Counted from the stretch's first letter, positions 32,670-42,947 are shown. The stretch is 64,000 nucleotides of DNA from Bacteroidota bacterium (GCA_947496065.1 CANMBF010000005.1:39283-103282), one strand, 5' to 3'. A program made the numbers and translations. The notes: a model not told the origin generated them from the sequence alone.

Positions 32670-35600
32670 ATGAAGTATAAAGTAATCAACAACCTCATGG
32701 GTTGGCTAATGTTTGTGGTAGCGCTGGCTGTGTATTATATGACACTCGAGCCTTCTGTAAGTTTATGGGATTGTGGCGAGTTTATTTCTGCCTCAGACAA
32801 ATTGCAAGTGGTTCACCCACCAGGAGCACCCTTCTTTTTATTGATGGGCCGTTTGTTTGCCATGTTTGCATCGAGCGATGCAGGGGTATCTGTAGCAGTG
32901 AATTTATTAAGTGCTATGTGCAGTGCCTTAACCGTTTTATTCACATTCTGGATTACTACCCACTTCGCACGCAAAATCGTTGGAAAAGACAATGACTCAA
33001 CAGGGAATAGAATTGCCATTTTTGCAAGTGGTATTGTTGCAGCTTTAGCTTTAACCTTTAGCGATTCATTTTGGTTTAGTGCGGTTGAAGCAGAGGTTTA
33101 TGCCATGTCATCATTCTTTACTGCCTTTACATTCTGGGCTGCATTGAGATGGGAAGAAAGCAACAGTCCTTATGCCGATAAATGGTTGATTTTAATTTTC
33201 TACTTTATTGGATTGGCAATAGGTACCCACTTATTGAACTTGTTGGTGATTCCAGCGGTGGCCTTTATTTATTACTTTAAAAACTATACCTATTCTCGCA
33301 AAGGCATCATTTATTGCTTCCTTGTGGGCTTGGGTGTTTTATTCTTTGTTCAAAAAGGCATCATTCCCGGTGTGCCGAACTTAATGGCCAAAATGGACCA
33401 TTTCTTTGTCAACACCATGGGCTTCGGCTTTGGTTCAGGTTCTATGTTTGCCATCATTTTATTAGTGGCGGCTACAGGTTATGGCATGTATTATTTCAGT
33501 AAAGTTAAAATTCACCGCATGTGGAATGTAGCCTTTATTTGTATTGCTTATATACTTTTAGGGTATAGCAGTTATGCCATGGTGGTTGTGCGTTCTGCCG
33601 ATAACCCACCGATTGACATGAACAATCCTGAAGAGCCTTTCAACTTATTGAGTTATATCAACCGTGAACAGTATGGCGACCGTCCTTTGGCCTATGGACC
33701 CTATTACAACGCGCCTGTAGCATACGATGACAATGGCTATCCTCAAATTGACGAGGGCAGCACCATCTATAGAAAAGATTCTACTGAGTATACTGAAATC
33801 GGAAAAAGACAAGAATATATCTACGACAAAACCTATTGCACCCCATTCCCGCGTATGGGTGATATGAACAAAGAAGGAGCCGAAAGTGGTTACCGTTTTT
33901 GGAGTGGTATGGCTGAACAAGATAATAAAATTAATATTTTAGAACAACAGGTTCAACAATCAAAAGACCCTAAAGAAAGAGAACAATTGAGTAATGAGTT
34001 GAAAGAAGCGAAGGCAGAAAAACCAACCATGATGAACAATATGGCGTTCTTGTTTAGATACCAATTGGGTCATATGTATTTTAGATACTTTATGTGGAAT
34101 TTTGCTGGTCGCCAAAACGACAAACAAGGCCACAGCTTTAACCAATATACCGATGGTAACTGGATCAGTGGTATTCCTTTGGTAGACAATATGCGTTTAG
34201 GTCCTCAAGGTGAACAACCAGATTACATGGAGCACAACCAAGCCAAAAATAAGTACTTTTTCTTACCTTTAATTTTAGGTGTATTTGGTTTAATCTTCCA
34301 TTTCAAAAAGAATAAAAACGATGCCATCGTAACAACCGTATTATTCGTATTCACTGGTATATTAATTATCATCTTTTTGAACCAACCGCCTTTCGAACCA
34401 AGAGAAAGAGATTACTCACACGTTGGTTCATTCCAAACCTTCTGCATTTGGATAGGCTTAGGCGTCTTATTCATTTGGGATAAATTAAAAAATAAAATGA
34501 ATGCAACAAGTGCTGCTGTATTGGCAGGTGTGTTGTCATTAAGTGCGCCCGTATTAATGGGCGAACAAGGATGGGATGACCACGATAGAAGTGGTAGATA
34601 CTTAGGCATCGATTTCGCTAAAAATTATTTAATGTCTTGTCCGCCTAATGCGATTCTATTTACCAATGGCGATAACGATACGTATCCATTGTGGTATGCA
34701 CAAAACGTAGAAGGCATTCGTACAGATATTAGAATTATCAATCAAAGTTTATTGCCTACTGATTGGTATTCTCAAGTATTGTTAACTAAAGTATATGATA
34801 GTGAGCCATTGCCATTAACCATTACCAAACACCAGTTAGATGCAGGTGTCAATGATTATTTCCAATTCGATGGCAGCAATCCTAATCCAAGTCCTATGGA
34901 CCTTAGAGCATTCTTAAATCAATTGGTGAACAGCAAAACCCCAACATTCAATACCAGAACATTTACCTTACCTACCAATATTAGCAAACAAGGCGCATTG
35001 GCCATGGGCATTAAAGATACCAATAATGTGGTGTCTAAAATAACCATTAATTTTCCCGGCAGAGGTTTAAACAAAGGCGACTTGGTATTATTAGATTTAG
35101 TAGCTACCAATGCCGAAAGAGGTTGGAAACGCCCTATCTGTTTCACCACAACTTCGGGTAGTGATGGTTTCTTAAACATGGAGCCTTACTTCGAACGCAG
35201 AGGTTTAATTTACCAATTAATACCTGTTAAAACAGAAGCTAGCAGAAACGATGTAACCCGCGTGAATGAAGATGTTTTGTATGATAATTTGATGAACAAA
35301 TACCAATACAGTGGCATGAACAAGAAGAAACATTTCTTCTTAGATGATAAGGCAGAAATTGTGCCTTCAACCTTGCAACAATTGTTTGTTTCTTTGGCGG
35401 GCACTTACGTCAACAAAGTTGAAGAAATGAAATTCAATGATTCTACTTTATCTGGTGCCGAGGCGCAAGCCAAGGTTGCAGGCTACAGAAAAAAAGCGGG
35501 TGCTTTATTGGACAGATGCTCTGAAGTAATACCAGAAGAGGTATTGTTAACCAAAGGCAATATTAAATTCAGCATGGCCATGATTTACCACGAAATTGGA

Positions 35601-35855
35601 CAAGATGAAAAAGCAGAAAAACACTTGAAAGGCTTATTCGAAACCGCCCGTCAAGAAGCGGCTTATTTTGTAAAATTCAATGGCAGAAGTCAAGCCAGCG
35701 ATTATATGAAACAAGTAAACACCCAAGATGCGCTCGACTTTATGAAACGCGCTGCTGATTATGCAAAACGTTGGGGCTTTACCAAAACCCAGGCTGAGAT
35801 GGAAAAAACATTGAAGACCCTTGAGCCAGCGGTTACCAGTTTCATTAATGGTTAA
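32670..35855 (+). CDS. DUF2723 (GT-C type) membrane glycosyltransferase-like protein
   Basis: A 1061-residue polytopic protein. The N-terminal 320 residues carry the DUF2723 signature: SLWDCGEFISASDKLQVVHPPGAPFF with an acidic pair in the first periplasmic loop as in GT-C enzymes, then many helices. A second helical block (about 525-640) and a soluble C-terminal part (about 650-1061) with a helical-repeat end follow. The same domain occurs in human TMEM260, a protein O-mannosyltransferase, so an O-glycosylation role for exported proteins is a reasonable inference for Bacteroidota. It has a TAnnTTCG-type -7 sequence (TATTTTCG) about 30 nt upstream. Confidence 0.88.
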   Translation: MKYKVINNLMGWLMFVVALAVYYMTLEPSVSLWDCGEFISASDKLQVVHPPGAPFFLLMGRLFAMFASSDAGVSVAVNLLSAMCSALTVLFTFWITTHFARKIVGKDNDSTGNRIAIFASGIVAALALTFSDSFWFSAVEAEVYAMSSFFTAFTFWAALRWEESNSPYADKWLILIFYFIGLAIGTHLLNLLVIPAVAFIYYFKNYTYSRKGIIYCFLVGLGVLFFVQKGIIPGVPNLMAKMDHFFVNTMGFGFGSGSMFAIILLVAATGYGMYYFSKVKIHRMWNVAFICIAYILLGYSSYAMVVVRSADNPPIDMNNPEEPFNLLSYINREQYGDRPLAYGPYYNAPVAYDDNGYPQIDEGSTIYRKDSTEYTEIGKRQEYIYDKTYCTPFPRMGDMNKEGAESGYRFWSGMAEQDNKINILEQQVQQSKDPKEREQLSNELKEAKAEKPTMMNNMAFLFRYQLGHMYFRYFMWNFAGRQNDKQGHSFNQYTDGNWISGIPLVDNMRLGPQGEQPDYMEHNQAKNKYFFLPLILGVFGLIFHFKKNKNDAIVTTVLFVFTGILIIIFLNQPPFEPRERDYSHVGSFQTFCIWIGLGVLFIWDKLKNKMNATSAAVLAGVLSLSAPVLMGEQGWDDHDRSGRYLGIDFAKNYLMSCPPNAILFTNGDNDTYPLWYAQNVEGIRTDIRIINQSLLPTDWYSQVLLTKVYDSEPLPLTITKHQLDAGVNDYFQFDGSNPNPSPMDLRAFLNQLVNSKTPTFNTRTFTLPTNISKQGALAMGIKDTNNVVSKITINFPGRGLNKGDLVLLDLVATNAERGWKRPICFTTTSGSDGFLNMEPYFERRGLIYQLIPVKTEASRNDVTRVNEDVLYDNLMNKYQYSGMNKKKHFFLDDKAEIVPSTLQQLFVSLAGTYVNKVEEMKFNDSTLSGAEAQAKVAGYRKKAGALLDRCSEVIPEEVLLTKGNIKFSMAMIYHEIGQDEKAEKHLKGLFETARQEAAYFVKFNGRSQASDYMKQVNTQDALDFMKRAADYAKRWGFTKTQAEMEKTLKTLEPAVTSFING

Positions 35856-35898
35856 GCAAGATCAGATTAGACCTTATTTTTAAGATAACAAATTTAAG

Positions 35899-35922
35899 AA
35901 TCCCCTTTTCACGAAGGGGATT
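35899..35922 (+). terminator. Hairpin between the DUF2723 gene and rlmB
   Basis: Perfect 9-bp stem AATCCCCTT / AAGGGGATT with loop TTCACG, ending 14 nt before the rlmB ATG. The following TCCTTTAAAA is a poor T run, so it may be a weak terminator, an attenuator or an mRNA-processing stem. Confidence 0.6.
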
Positions 35923-35936
35923 TCCTTTAAAAGCCA

Positions 35937-36689
35937 ATGGAAGATAAATATTACGACTCGACAATTATATTCGGTGTACACCCACTCGAAGAAGCCATAT
36001 TGGCCAAAACTACTTTTCTAAAAGTATATGTTCAAAAAGGCATGGGCGATGGATTGAAATACATCAAACAAGTCCTGAATAAACATAAAATTATTTTCAC
36101 CGAGGTACCCAAAGAAAAATTGGACTCCTTGAGTAAATTTAGCAACCACCAAGGGGTTGTTGCCAAGATATCACCTATTACTTTTAGTAATGCCGAAGAG
36201 TTGGTGAAAGACTTATTAGCAAAAGGCAAAAAGCCATTCCTAGTAGCCCTCGATAGAATTACCGATGTGCGCAATTTTGGCGCTATTGCGCGTACCGCTA
36301 TGGCAGCAGGCGCCCATGCTATTATTATACCCGAAAAAGGCTCTGCAACGGTAACTGACGAAGCCATAAAGACTTCTGCAGGTGCATTGTTGCACCTACC
36401 CGTTTGCCGTTCTCAAAACATGTTTCAAACCATTAAGCATTTAAAAGACGATGGCTTGCAAATTATAGCAGCTACCGAAAAAGCCAATAAGGAATTGTAT
36501 TACGAAAAATATGTAATGCCTTGTGTGGTATTGGTAGGAAGCGAAGAGGATGGTATTCAAAACGCCCTTTTAAAATTGGCCGACAAATTGGTTAAAATTC
36601 CTATGCGCTCCGAGCTCGACTCATTAAACGTATCTGTTGCTGCTGCTTTGGTAATGTACGAAGTGGTGAGGCAGGATATGGGAGAGTAA
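35937..36689 (+). CDS. rlmB: 23S rRNA 2'-O-methyltransferase of the TrmH/RlmB (SpoU) family
   Basis: SPOUT-fold enzyme that methylates the 2'-O of a 23S rRNA guanosine (position 2251 in E. coli). 250 residues. The N-terminal substrate-binding domain starts FGVHPLEEAI. SPOUT motifs follow: LDRITDVRNFGAIARTA (motif 1), VVLVGSEEDGI (motif 2) and IPMRSELDSLNVSVAAALVMYE (motif 3, knot). The SELDSLNVSVA form fits RlmB better than TrmH for tRNA, but a tRNA target cannot be excluded. It is 81 nt downstream of the DUF2723 gene with a hairpin between. Confidence 0.9.
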   Translation: MEDKYYDSTIIFGVHPLEEAILAKTTFLKVYVQKGMGDGLKYIKQVLNKHKIIFTEVPKEKLDSLSKFSNHQGVVAKISPITFSNAEELVKDLLAKGKKPFLVALDRITDVRNFGAIARTAMAAGAHAIIIPEKGSATVTDEAIKTSAGALLHLPVCRSQNMFQTIKHLKDDGLQIIAATEKANKELYYEKYVMPCVVLVGSEEDGIQNALLKLADKLVKIPMRSELDSLNVSVAAALVMYEVVRQDMGE

Positions 36690-36767
36690 GGTTATTTTTG
36701 GATTTATTGAATTTAATTTCTACTTCTTGTTTGGGCAAAAAATAGGCAAAAAGCCCACCACGCATAG

Positions 36768-36828
36768 AAAATTTCAATTGGTCTTTGCCGCGCTAATCAA
36801 CCCTTCATCTCTGACCAATTAAAATTTT
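36768..36828. repeat. Imperfect 16-bp inverted repeat element
   Basis: AAAATTTCAATTGGTC (36768-36783) and GACCAATTAAAATTTT (36813-36828) are reverse complements at 15 of 16 positions, around a 29-nt GC-richer core. The GC-rich stem CCCGAT-TGAT-ATCGGG follows 5 nt later. The structure suggests a small dispersed element (MITE- or REP-like). Confidence 0.65.
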
Positions 36829-36983
36829 TACGTCCCGATTGATATCGGGTTGGACCCAGCCCGCAACTACGGTCTCGCTGTTTCTCATTTTTTTAGTCTT
36901 TGAATTGAACTTTAATAAAGCTAAAGCGGCTATATAATTATTGTTTATTAATTTGCTGCAATATTCACGCTAATTCTAAGCAT

Positions 36984-37005
36984 AAAAAAAGGGGCCTTAG
37001 CCCCT
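36984..37005 (-). terminator. infB: Intrinsic terminator of infB
   Basis: On the minus strand AGGGGC-TAAG-GCCCCT followed by seven T, 26 nt after the infB stop codon. On the plus strand the same stem has no T run after it. Confidence 0.9.
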
Positions 37006-37030
37006 GTTCTTAATATTTTATGAATTGGCA

Positions 37031-39766
37031 TTAATCCAATTTTCTTGCGATACTGGTTTCTTCGAATGCTTCGAAATTATCACCTACTTGCATGTCGCTG
37101 TAGTTCTTCAATGAGATACCACACTCAAAGCCTTTCATTACATCTTTAACATCGTCTTTAAATCGTTTCAGTGATTCTAATGCACCTGTATGAACCACCA
37201 CACCATCGCGTATGATACGCACCTTACAAGCTCTTGTAATTTTACCATCCGTCACCATACAACCTGCAATGGCACCAACCTTCGTAATTTTAAATACTTC
37301 TCTTACTTCTACGTTACCAATAATGGTTTCTTTAATCACAGGACTTAACATACCCTCGATAGCAGATTTAATCTCATCGATGGCTTGGTAAATAATAGAG
37401 TAATGGCGAATATCGATTTGCTCAGCCTCGGCCAATTTCTTGGCACTAGGCGAAGGACGCACTTGGAAGCCGATAATGATGGCATCAGAAGCAGACGCTA
37501 ACAATACATCGCTCTCTGTAATCTGACCAACCCCTCTGTGAATTACTTTTACCAATACTTCGCTATTGCCTAAGTTTAATAATGAATCGCTCAATGCTTC
37601 CACCGAACCGTTCACATCACCCTTCACAATTAAGTTCAACTCTTTGAAATTACCTACTGCTAAACGTCTACCAATCTCATCAAGTGTAATGTGCTTAGTG
37701 GTTCTAATACCTTGCTCACGCATTAATTGTTGGCGTTTGTTCGCCAAATCTTTTGCAGCATCTTCGGTATTAAATGCCACAATGGGATCGCCCGCAGATG
37801 GTGCATCACTGAATCCAAGCATACTTACAGGCGTACCCGGACCAGCAGCATCAACCCTTACGTTTCTTTCGTTGAACAATGCTTTTACTTTCGCATAATT
37901 CGGTCCAGCTACTAAGTGATCACCTACTTTTAAGGTACCTGTTTCAACCAATAGGTTTACCATGATACCGCGACCTTTATCTAAACGCGCTTCAACAATA
38001 GTACCTTTGGCATTTCTTGTTGGGTCGGCTTTTAAATCCAATAACTCAGCTTCGAGTAATATTTTCTCAAGTAACTTATCAATGTTTAAACCTTTTTTAG
38101 CAGAGATTTCTTGACTTTGGAACTTACCGCCCCACTCCTCTACTAATATATTCATACCGGCTAATGCCTCTCTGATTTTCTCGGCATTGGCACCGTCTTT
38201 ATCCATTTTGTTAATGGCAAATACCATTGGTACATTGGCTGCTTGCGCGTGGCTAATTGCCTCACGGGTTTGTGGCATGATACTATCGTCGGCCGCTATC
38301 ACAATAACTGCGATATCGGTAACCTTGGCACCCCTTGCACGCATCGCTGTAAAAGCTTCGTGACCAGGTGTATCAAGGAATGTTATTTTTTCGCCTTTCG
38401 GTAATGTTACCTCATAAGCTCCGATGTGCTGGGTGATACCACCCGCCTCACCAGCAATTACATTCGCATGACGGATATAATCCAGTAAGGATGTTTTACC
38501 ATGATCGACGTGACCCATCACCGTTACAATTGGTGGACGCGGAACCAATTTGGTTACATCATCTTCCTCTTCATCAAATGCAATGGTTTCTTCGGCATCT
38601 ACGAATTCTACTTCGAATCCAAACTCATCAGCTACAAGTGTAATGGTTTCTGCATCCAATCTTTGATTGATAGACACCATCATACCCAATGAGAAACACG
38701 CTGAAATAACATCTACTACTTGCGCATCCATCATTTTCGCCAAATCATTTGCAGTCAAGAATTCTGTTACCTTTAAGATTTTTTCTTCTTGCTCTAATCT
38801 ATCTTGCTCATTCTGCCTGGTCTGGAAGTGATCGTCTCTCTTCTGACGTTTGAACTTCGATTTATTTGTTTTACCACGACCAAAAGAGCCAATTTTATTC
38901 AACGTTGTTTTTAACTTCGATTGAATTTCTTTTTGGGTAATTTCTTTTTTCGGTTCGTCTTTTTTCGGTAAGTTTTGTTTGTTAACTCTTATCTCTTGTT
39001 GGATATTAACCTTGATAGCACCCGATTTGCGTTTGCGTTTTTCTCTGTTCGCAGGACTCTCATAAGGTTGCTTAGGTTTCGCTACAGGCTCAGGTTTTAA
39101 ATCAATTTTACCTCTGATGGTTAATCCGCCTAACTCTACTAAATTGGCTTTCACCAATTCTCTTTCCTCATCTGGGATCAGTTCTTCTATCACTGGAAGG
39201 GCTACTACCGTTGGTGCTTCAACTATTACCTCTGGCTTTTTAACCTCTGGCACCTCTTCAGGCTCAACAGATTTTTTAGCTATCTTAGTTTCAGGTTTCT
39301 CAGGTTTCTTTTTATCAAGTTCGATTTTACCTTTGACGTTTAAACCTAATTTTTGCGTTGGCGGTGTTTCAACCACCTCGGCTTTAGGTTCTGCTATAAT
39401 TTCTTTTTTAACCGGTGGTGCTTCAACCACTTCTTCTTTTATAGCCTCTTTTACAGACGCACTGTTTTTAATAAACACCTCAGGTTCTTCAGGCGTTTCA
39501 ACTTCTTCAACAACTTTCTTCTGAACAGGCTCTTCGACCTTAACGATATCTTCGCGCTTCTTAAGTTTCAGTCCTTGAGATTTAGACTCTTCTTTTGCGG
39601 CTTTATCAGAAACAAACAGGTTGGATACATACTGGTACATTTCTTCGTTAAGCTTTGCTGTAGGTTTATTTTCTATAGCAAATCCTTTCTTCTGCAAACT
39701 TTCTACTATCGTTTGCACACTTACATTTAATTCTGCTGCTGCTTTTACTAATCTAATTTCGGCCAT
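37031..39766 (-). CDS. infB: Translation initiation factor IF-2
   Basis: GTPase that places initiator tRNA on the 30S subunit. 911 residues. The N-terminal IF2_N domain (1-55) is followed by a long disordered Lys/Glu/Pro/Val region (about 60-325, with repeats of the [10 protein letters not shown] / [11 protein letters not shown] type), then a second IF2_N-like domain (about 330-395). The G domain has G1 GHVDHGKT (418-425), DTPGHEAF and NKMDKDG. Domains II-IV follow to the C-terminus. ATG start; a very good promoter lies 40-71 nt upstream and a terminator follows, so it is expressed alone here, unlike the nusA-infB operon of many bacteria. Confidence 0.97.
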   Translation of the reverse strand: MAEIRLVKAAAELNVSVQTIVESLQKKGFAIENKPTAKLNEEMYQYVSNLFVSDKAAKEESKSQGLKLKKREDIVKVEEPVQKKVVEEVETPEEPEVFIKNSASVKEAIKEEVVEAPPVKKEIIAEPKAEVVETPPTQKLGLNVKGKIELDKKKPEKPETKIAKKSVEPEEVPEVKKPEVIVEAPTVVALPVIEELIPDEERELVKANLVELGGLTIRGKIDLKPEPVAKPKQPYESPANREKRKRKSGAIKVNIQQEIRVNKQNLPKKDEPKKEITQKEIQSKLKTTLNKIGSFGRGKTNKSKFKRQKRDDHFQTRQNEQDRLEQEEKILKVTEFLTANDLAKMMDAQVVDVISACFSLGMMVSINQRLDAETITLVADEFGFEVEFVDAEETIAFDEEEDDVTKLVPRPPIVTVMGHVDHGKTSLLDYIRHANVIAGEAGGITQHIGAYEVTLPKGEKITFLDTPGHEAFTAMRARGAKVTDIAVIVIAADDSIMPQTREAISHAQAANVPMVFAINKMDKDGANAEKIREALAGMNILVEEWGGKFQSQEISAKKGLNIDKLLEKILLEAELLDLKADPTRNAKGTIVEARLDKGRGIMVNLLVETGTLKVGDHLVAGPNYAKVKALFNERNVRVDAAGPGTPVSMLGFSDAPSAGDPIVAFNTEDAAKDLANKRQQLMREQGIRTTKHITLDEIGRRLAVGNFKELNLIVKGDVNGSVEALSDSLLNLGNSEVLVKVIHRGVGQITESDVLLASASDAIIIGFQVRPSPSAKKLAEAEQIDIRHYSIIYQAIDEIKSAIEGMLSPVIKETIIGNVEVREVFKITKVGAIAGCMVTDGKITRACKVRIIRDGVVVHTGALESLKRFKDDVKDVMKGFECGISLKNYSDMQVGDNFEAFEETSIARKLD

Positions 39767-39805
39767 TAAAGGTTATTTATAATTGGGGGCTAATTTTGCC
39801 AAATG

Positions 39806-39837
39806 CAAAGGTAAGGTTATGTAAGTATAAATCAAAA
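39806..39837 (-). promoter_or_regulatory. infB: Bacteroidota-type promoter of infB
   Basis: On the minus strand TTTTG (39837-39833), 19-nt spacer, TACCTTTG (39813-39806). Both boxes match the consensus exactly and the leader to the ATG would be about 35 nt. Confidence 0.75.
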
Positions 39838-39901
39838 GGGGTGCATAATTTGTTTTTAATGTCCTAAGGCCCTCTTATTCAGAAAAAAGTAAATCTTGGG
39901 T

Positions 39902-40417
39902 CTACACATTGGTCATTAGCCACGCAGCTAACCATGGCAACAAAACGATTCTAAAGCCACTGTCTTGTTGTTGGCGTTGTTTTAAACTCTCTTTAATCAC
40001 CCGAATAGCGATTGTAATCTGATTTTCAATCGTCTTCTCACTCAACTGCATTAAAGTGGCAATTTCTTTATTGGGCATACCCTCTCTGCGACTTAGTATG
40101 AAAATTTGTTTGCAACGTGGCGGCAATTTTTCTATGACCTCAAAAATCATTTTTTCTGTTTCTTTGGCCTGCAGATGCTCTACAATCGAGGTTTCTGAAG
40201 AAGCAATTTCATAGTCAGCTTCCAATACAATTGCGTCTAATTTTTTCTTTTTAAGCAGGTTTAAGCTCTTATTTCTAACAATGGTATACAAATAATTTTT
40301 AATGGAATCATCCAGTACCAATTCTTCCTTTTTATTCCAGGCGGCTAAAAAAGTATCGTTAACAATTTCATCAGCATCTTCAGCCGATTTTACATATTGC
40401 ATGCAAAACCAATGCAA
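39902..40417 (-). CDS. ECF sigma factor with doubtful start codon
   Basis: Alternative sigma factor with region 2 (AEDADEIVNDTFLAAWNKKEE) and region 4 (LPPRCKQIFILSRREGMPNKEIATLM in two parts), of the FecI-like Bacteroidota type. The first usual start is TTG 40417, but this cuts region 2 short: the frame stays open upstream to an in-frame stop at 40478-40480 and encodes HLEHLFYKYQPGLHWFC, the normal beginning of this family. The only candidate start covering it is ATT at 40474. So either an ATT start or a frameshift upstream is likely. The C-terminus is hydrophobic (VLLPWLAAWLM). No anti-sigma gene is adjacent. Confidence 0.8.
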   Translation of the reverse strand: MHWFCMQYVKSAEDADEIVNDTFLAAWNKKEELVLDDSIKNYLYTIVRNKSLNLLKKKKLDAIVLEADYEIASSETSIVEHLQAKETEKMIFEVIEKLPPRCKQIFILSRREGMPNKEIATLMQLSEKTIENQITIAIRVIKESLKQRQQQDSGFRIVLLPWLAAWLMTNV

Positions 40418-40598
40418 GCCTGGCTGATACTTGTAAAATAAATGTTCAAGATGAGGGAGTTGTGTATCCGTAATTGGTCAAAATTAAAGACTAATTCCGA
40501 GTAAAAAAATCTAACTAATTCACACTGGACACCGATTTGTTTTCAATAAAAGAAAATTAACCAATCGCAACATGGAATTACACTTATAAAAACAAGCC

Positions 40599-42797
40599 TT
40601 AATTGGCCATATCACTAATAAACTGTAGTCGCATTAACTGTAATTCTTCATATGAAAAGTCGTTGTCAAAATCTAGTACAGCTCTCTCCAAATCATCGTC
40701 TTCTTGACGTTTGAAGTATTCGAATATTTCCTCTTGAAACTCCTCTTCAATAATTTCATCGATGCAATAGTGCAAATCTAGACTAGTCCCCAAAGTTACC
40801 ATTTGCTCCAGTTCGTCCATTAACTCTTGATACGCTAAGCCATTGCTACGGGCAATATCTTCAAGTGCCATTTTCTTATCAATATTTAAGATGATGGCAA
40901 TTTTTTTCTTAGATTTTTCACCCGAAGTTTTCACCACTACATCCATAGGACGGTCAATATTATTGACTTTCACATATTGATCGATGTAGTCGATAAAAGG
41001 CTGACCATATTTAGCGGCTTTATTTTTCCCAACACCATGCACGGTCTCTAATTCCTCCATGGTAATTGGATATTTGGTCGCCATATCATCTAACGATGGA
41101 TCCTGGAAAATTACATATGGTGGCAAGTTATTTTCTTTGGCAACCCGTTTGCGTAAATCCTTTAAGTCTGCAAACAATACCTCATCTGAGATACTTTCTA
41201 ATACTGCATTTTCAAACGTATCATCTGTTACAAATGCAAATTCTGTATCCTTGGCCATCTCAAATTTCTTAGGATTGACAATGGCTTTATGGCCTTCTTC
41301 TGTCAAGCTTAACAAACCATATTTTTCAATATTTTTGTTGATATAACCGTTCAATAAACCAATACGGAAAACACCTTTCCAAAATATTTTGTCTTTGTCT
41401 TTTCCAGCGCCAAACAACGGAAAGTTCTCGTGTCCATGGTCTTTGATGGTGTCAGATTTTTTGCCAATGACATAATTTACAAGGTGGCTTAAATCGATTT
41501 CGCCTTTTAAACTATCTAAGGCTTTAAGCGCAATTACCACATCTTCGGTGACATCAACTTTTGGTTTTGGATGGCGACAGTTATCGCACATCGCGTTGCA
41601 ATTTTCATCATCGAAGGATTCACCAAAATAGCTTAATAACAAACGTCTGCGGCATTGTGAACTTTCTGCAAAGGCCGAAGTCTCATCGAGCAGCAAAGTG
41701 CCAATTTCTCTTTCGGCTACAGGCTTGTCCTTCATAAATTTCTCTAACTTTTCTATATCGCTAGGATTGTAGAACAAAATGCAATCGCCTTCCATGCCAT
41801 CTCTACCGCCTCTGCCAGTTTCTTGGTAGTAGCCTTCCAAACTCTTTGGCACATCGAAGTGAATAACGAATCGAACATCGGGCTTATCAATACCCATACC
41901 AAAGGCGATGGTTGCAACTATCACATTACAATCTTCCATTAAGAAAGCATCTTGGTTATTGGCCCTTGTTTTCGCATCTAGCCCAGCATGGTAAGGCAGC
42001 GCTTTCACACCATTTAAAGTAAGCATTTCTGCTATTTCTTCAACACGTTTTCTACTTAAACAGTATATAATCCCCGAACGGTTCGGTCTACTTTTAATGC
42101 ATGAAATAATATCTTTAAAAACTTTTTCTTTGCTACCTTTTGGCTTTATTTCATAATATAAATTATCTCTATTAAAAGAAGATTTATAGATGACAGCCTC
42201 TTGCATACCTAAGTTTTTCTGAATATCACTTTGTACTTTTGGTGTGGCAGTAGCAGTTAAAGCGATCATTGGCACATCATTGATGTCTTTGATCATTTGT
42301 TTAATTCTGCGGTACTCAGGTCTAAAGTCATGTCCCCACTCACTGATACAGTGTGCTTCGTCGATGGCTACAAATGAAATAGTGATGCTTTTCAAGAATT
42401 CAATGGTCTCTTCCTTCTTTAAAGTTTCAGGTGCAACATATAATAATTTAGTATTACCATGACTCATGTCCTCCTTAACCTTGGTTATTTCAGTTTTTGA
42501 GAGCGATGAATTAAGAAAATGTGCCACGTGGTCGGTATCAGAAAAACCGCGAATGCTATCTACTTGGTTTTTCATTAACGCAATTAATGGAGAAATAATA
42601 ATGGCTGTGCCTGGCATCATTAGAGCCGGCAATTGATAACACAATGATTTACCAGCGCCAGTTGGCATAATTACAAAACAGTCTTCCCCCCTCAAAACAC
42701 TTTCAACAACTTGTTGTTGTGTACCCTTAAACCCATCGAATCCGAAAAACTCCTTTAATGCTAATTTAGCATCCATCTGTCGCTGCATTGTTGTCAT
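40599..42797 (-). CDS. recQ: ATP-dependent DNA helicase RecQ
   Basis: 3'-5' helicase for recombination and fork repair. 732 residues. The SF2 helicase core has Walker A MPTGAGKS (44-51), DEAH (146-149) and the SAT-like LTATATPK. RecQ-Ct follows with a zinc site (CRRRLLLSYFGE, then CNAMCDNCRHP), the winged-helix domain, and an HRDC domain (about 550-620, LRKRVAKENNLPPYVIFQD). A C-terminal extension of about 110 residues, ending acidic and aromatic, is usual in Bacteroidota. ATG start. 124 nt separate it from the sigma factor downstream. Confidence 0.96.
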   Translation of the reverse strand: MTTMQRQMDAKLALKEFFGFDGFKGTQQQVVESVLRGEDCFVIMPTGAGKSLCYQLPALMMPGTAIIISPLIALMKNQVDSIRGFSDTDHVAHFLNSSLSKTEITKVKEDMSHGNTKLLYVAPETLKKEETIEFLKSITISFVAIDEAHCISEWGHDFRPEYRRIKQMIKDINDVPMIALTATATPKVQSDIQKNLGMQEAVIYKSSFNRDNLYYEIKPKGSKEKVFKDIISCIKSRPNRSGIIYCLSRKRVEEIAEMLTLNGVKALPYHAGLDAKTRANNQDAFLMEDCNVIVATIAFGMGIDKPDVRFVIHFDVPKSLEGYYQETGRGGRDGMEGDCILFYNPSDIEKLEKFMKDKPVAEREIGTLLLDETSAFAESSQCRRRLLLSYFGESFDDENCNAMCDNCRHPKPKVDVTEDVVIALKALDSLKGEIDLSHLVNYVIGKKSDTIKDHGHENFPLFGAGKDKDKIFWKGVFRIGLLNGYINKNIEKYGLLSLTEEGHKAIVNPKKFEMAKDTEFAFVTDDTFENAVLESISDEVLFADLKDLRKRVAKENNLPPYVIFQDPSLDDMATKYPITMEELETVHGVGKNKAAKYGQPFIDYIDQYVKVNNIDRPMDVVVKTSGEKSKKKIAIILNIDKKMALEDIARSNGLAYQELMDELEQMVTLGTSLDLHYCIDEIIEEEFQEEIFEYFKRQEDDDLERAVLDFDNDFSYEELQLMRLQFISDMAN

Positions 42798-42947
42798 TTC
42801 TATTCTATTATTATCTTGTTAATTTGTTAAAAATTTGATGACACTAAATTAATACTATTAGCACCATACCACCAAACCTTTTTTAAAAAAAAATTATTTT
42901 CCATTATTTTGGCTTTATTTTGCAATGTTTTTGAATTAAGTCCCCCG

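Larger units (their letters stand above)
36690..37030. other. 341-bp gene-free convergent region with inverted-repeat element
   Basis: Lies between the 3' ends of rlmB and infB. It holds a 61-bp inverted-repeat element (36768-36828), a second short hairpin CCCGAT/ATCGGG (36834-36849), duplicated GGCAAAAA motifs near 36735-36755, and the infB terminator at its right end. No convincing ORF, tRNA or remnant gene is visible. Confidence 0.7.

Noticed and set aside
36833..36900. Possible tRNA or small RNA in the rlmB-infB gap
   Set aside because: No cloverleaf with conserved T-arm, and the CCCGAT stem has no promoter or terminator pairing of its own.
39117..39524. Antisense 135-residue frame across infB, rich in Ser, Thr and Gly
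   Set aside because: It is the complement of the Lys/Glu/Pro/Val low-complexity part of IF-2 and has no start context of its own.
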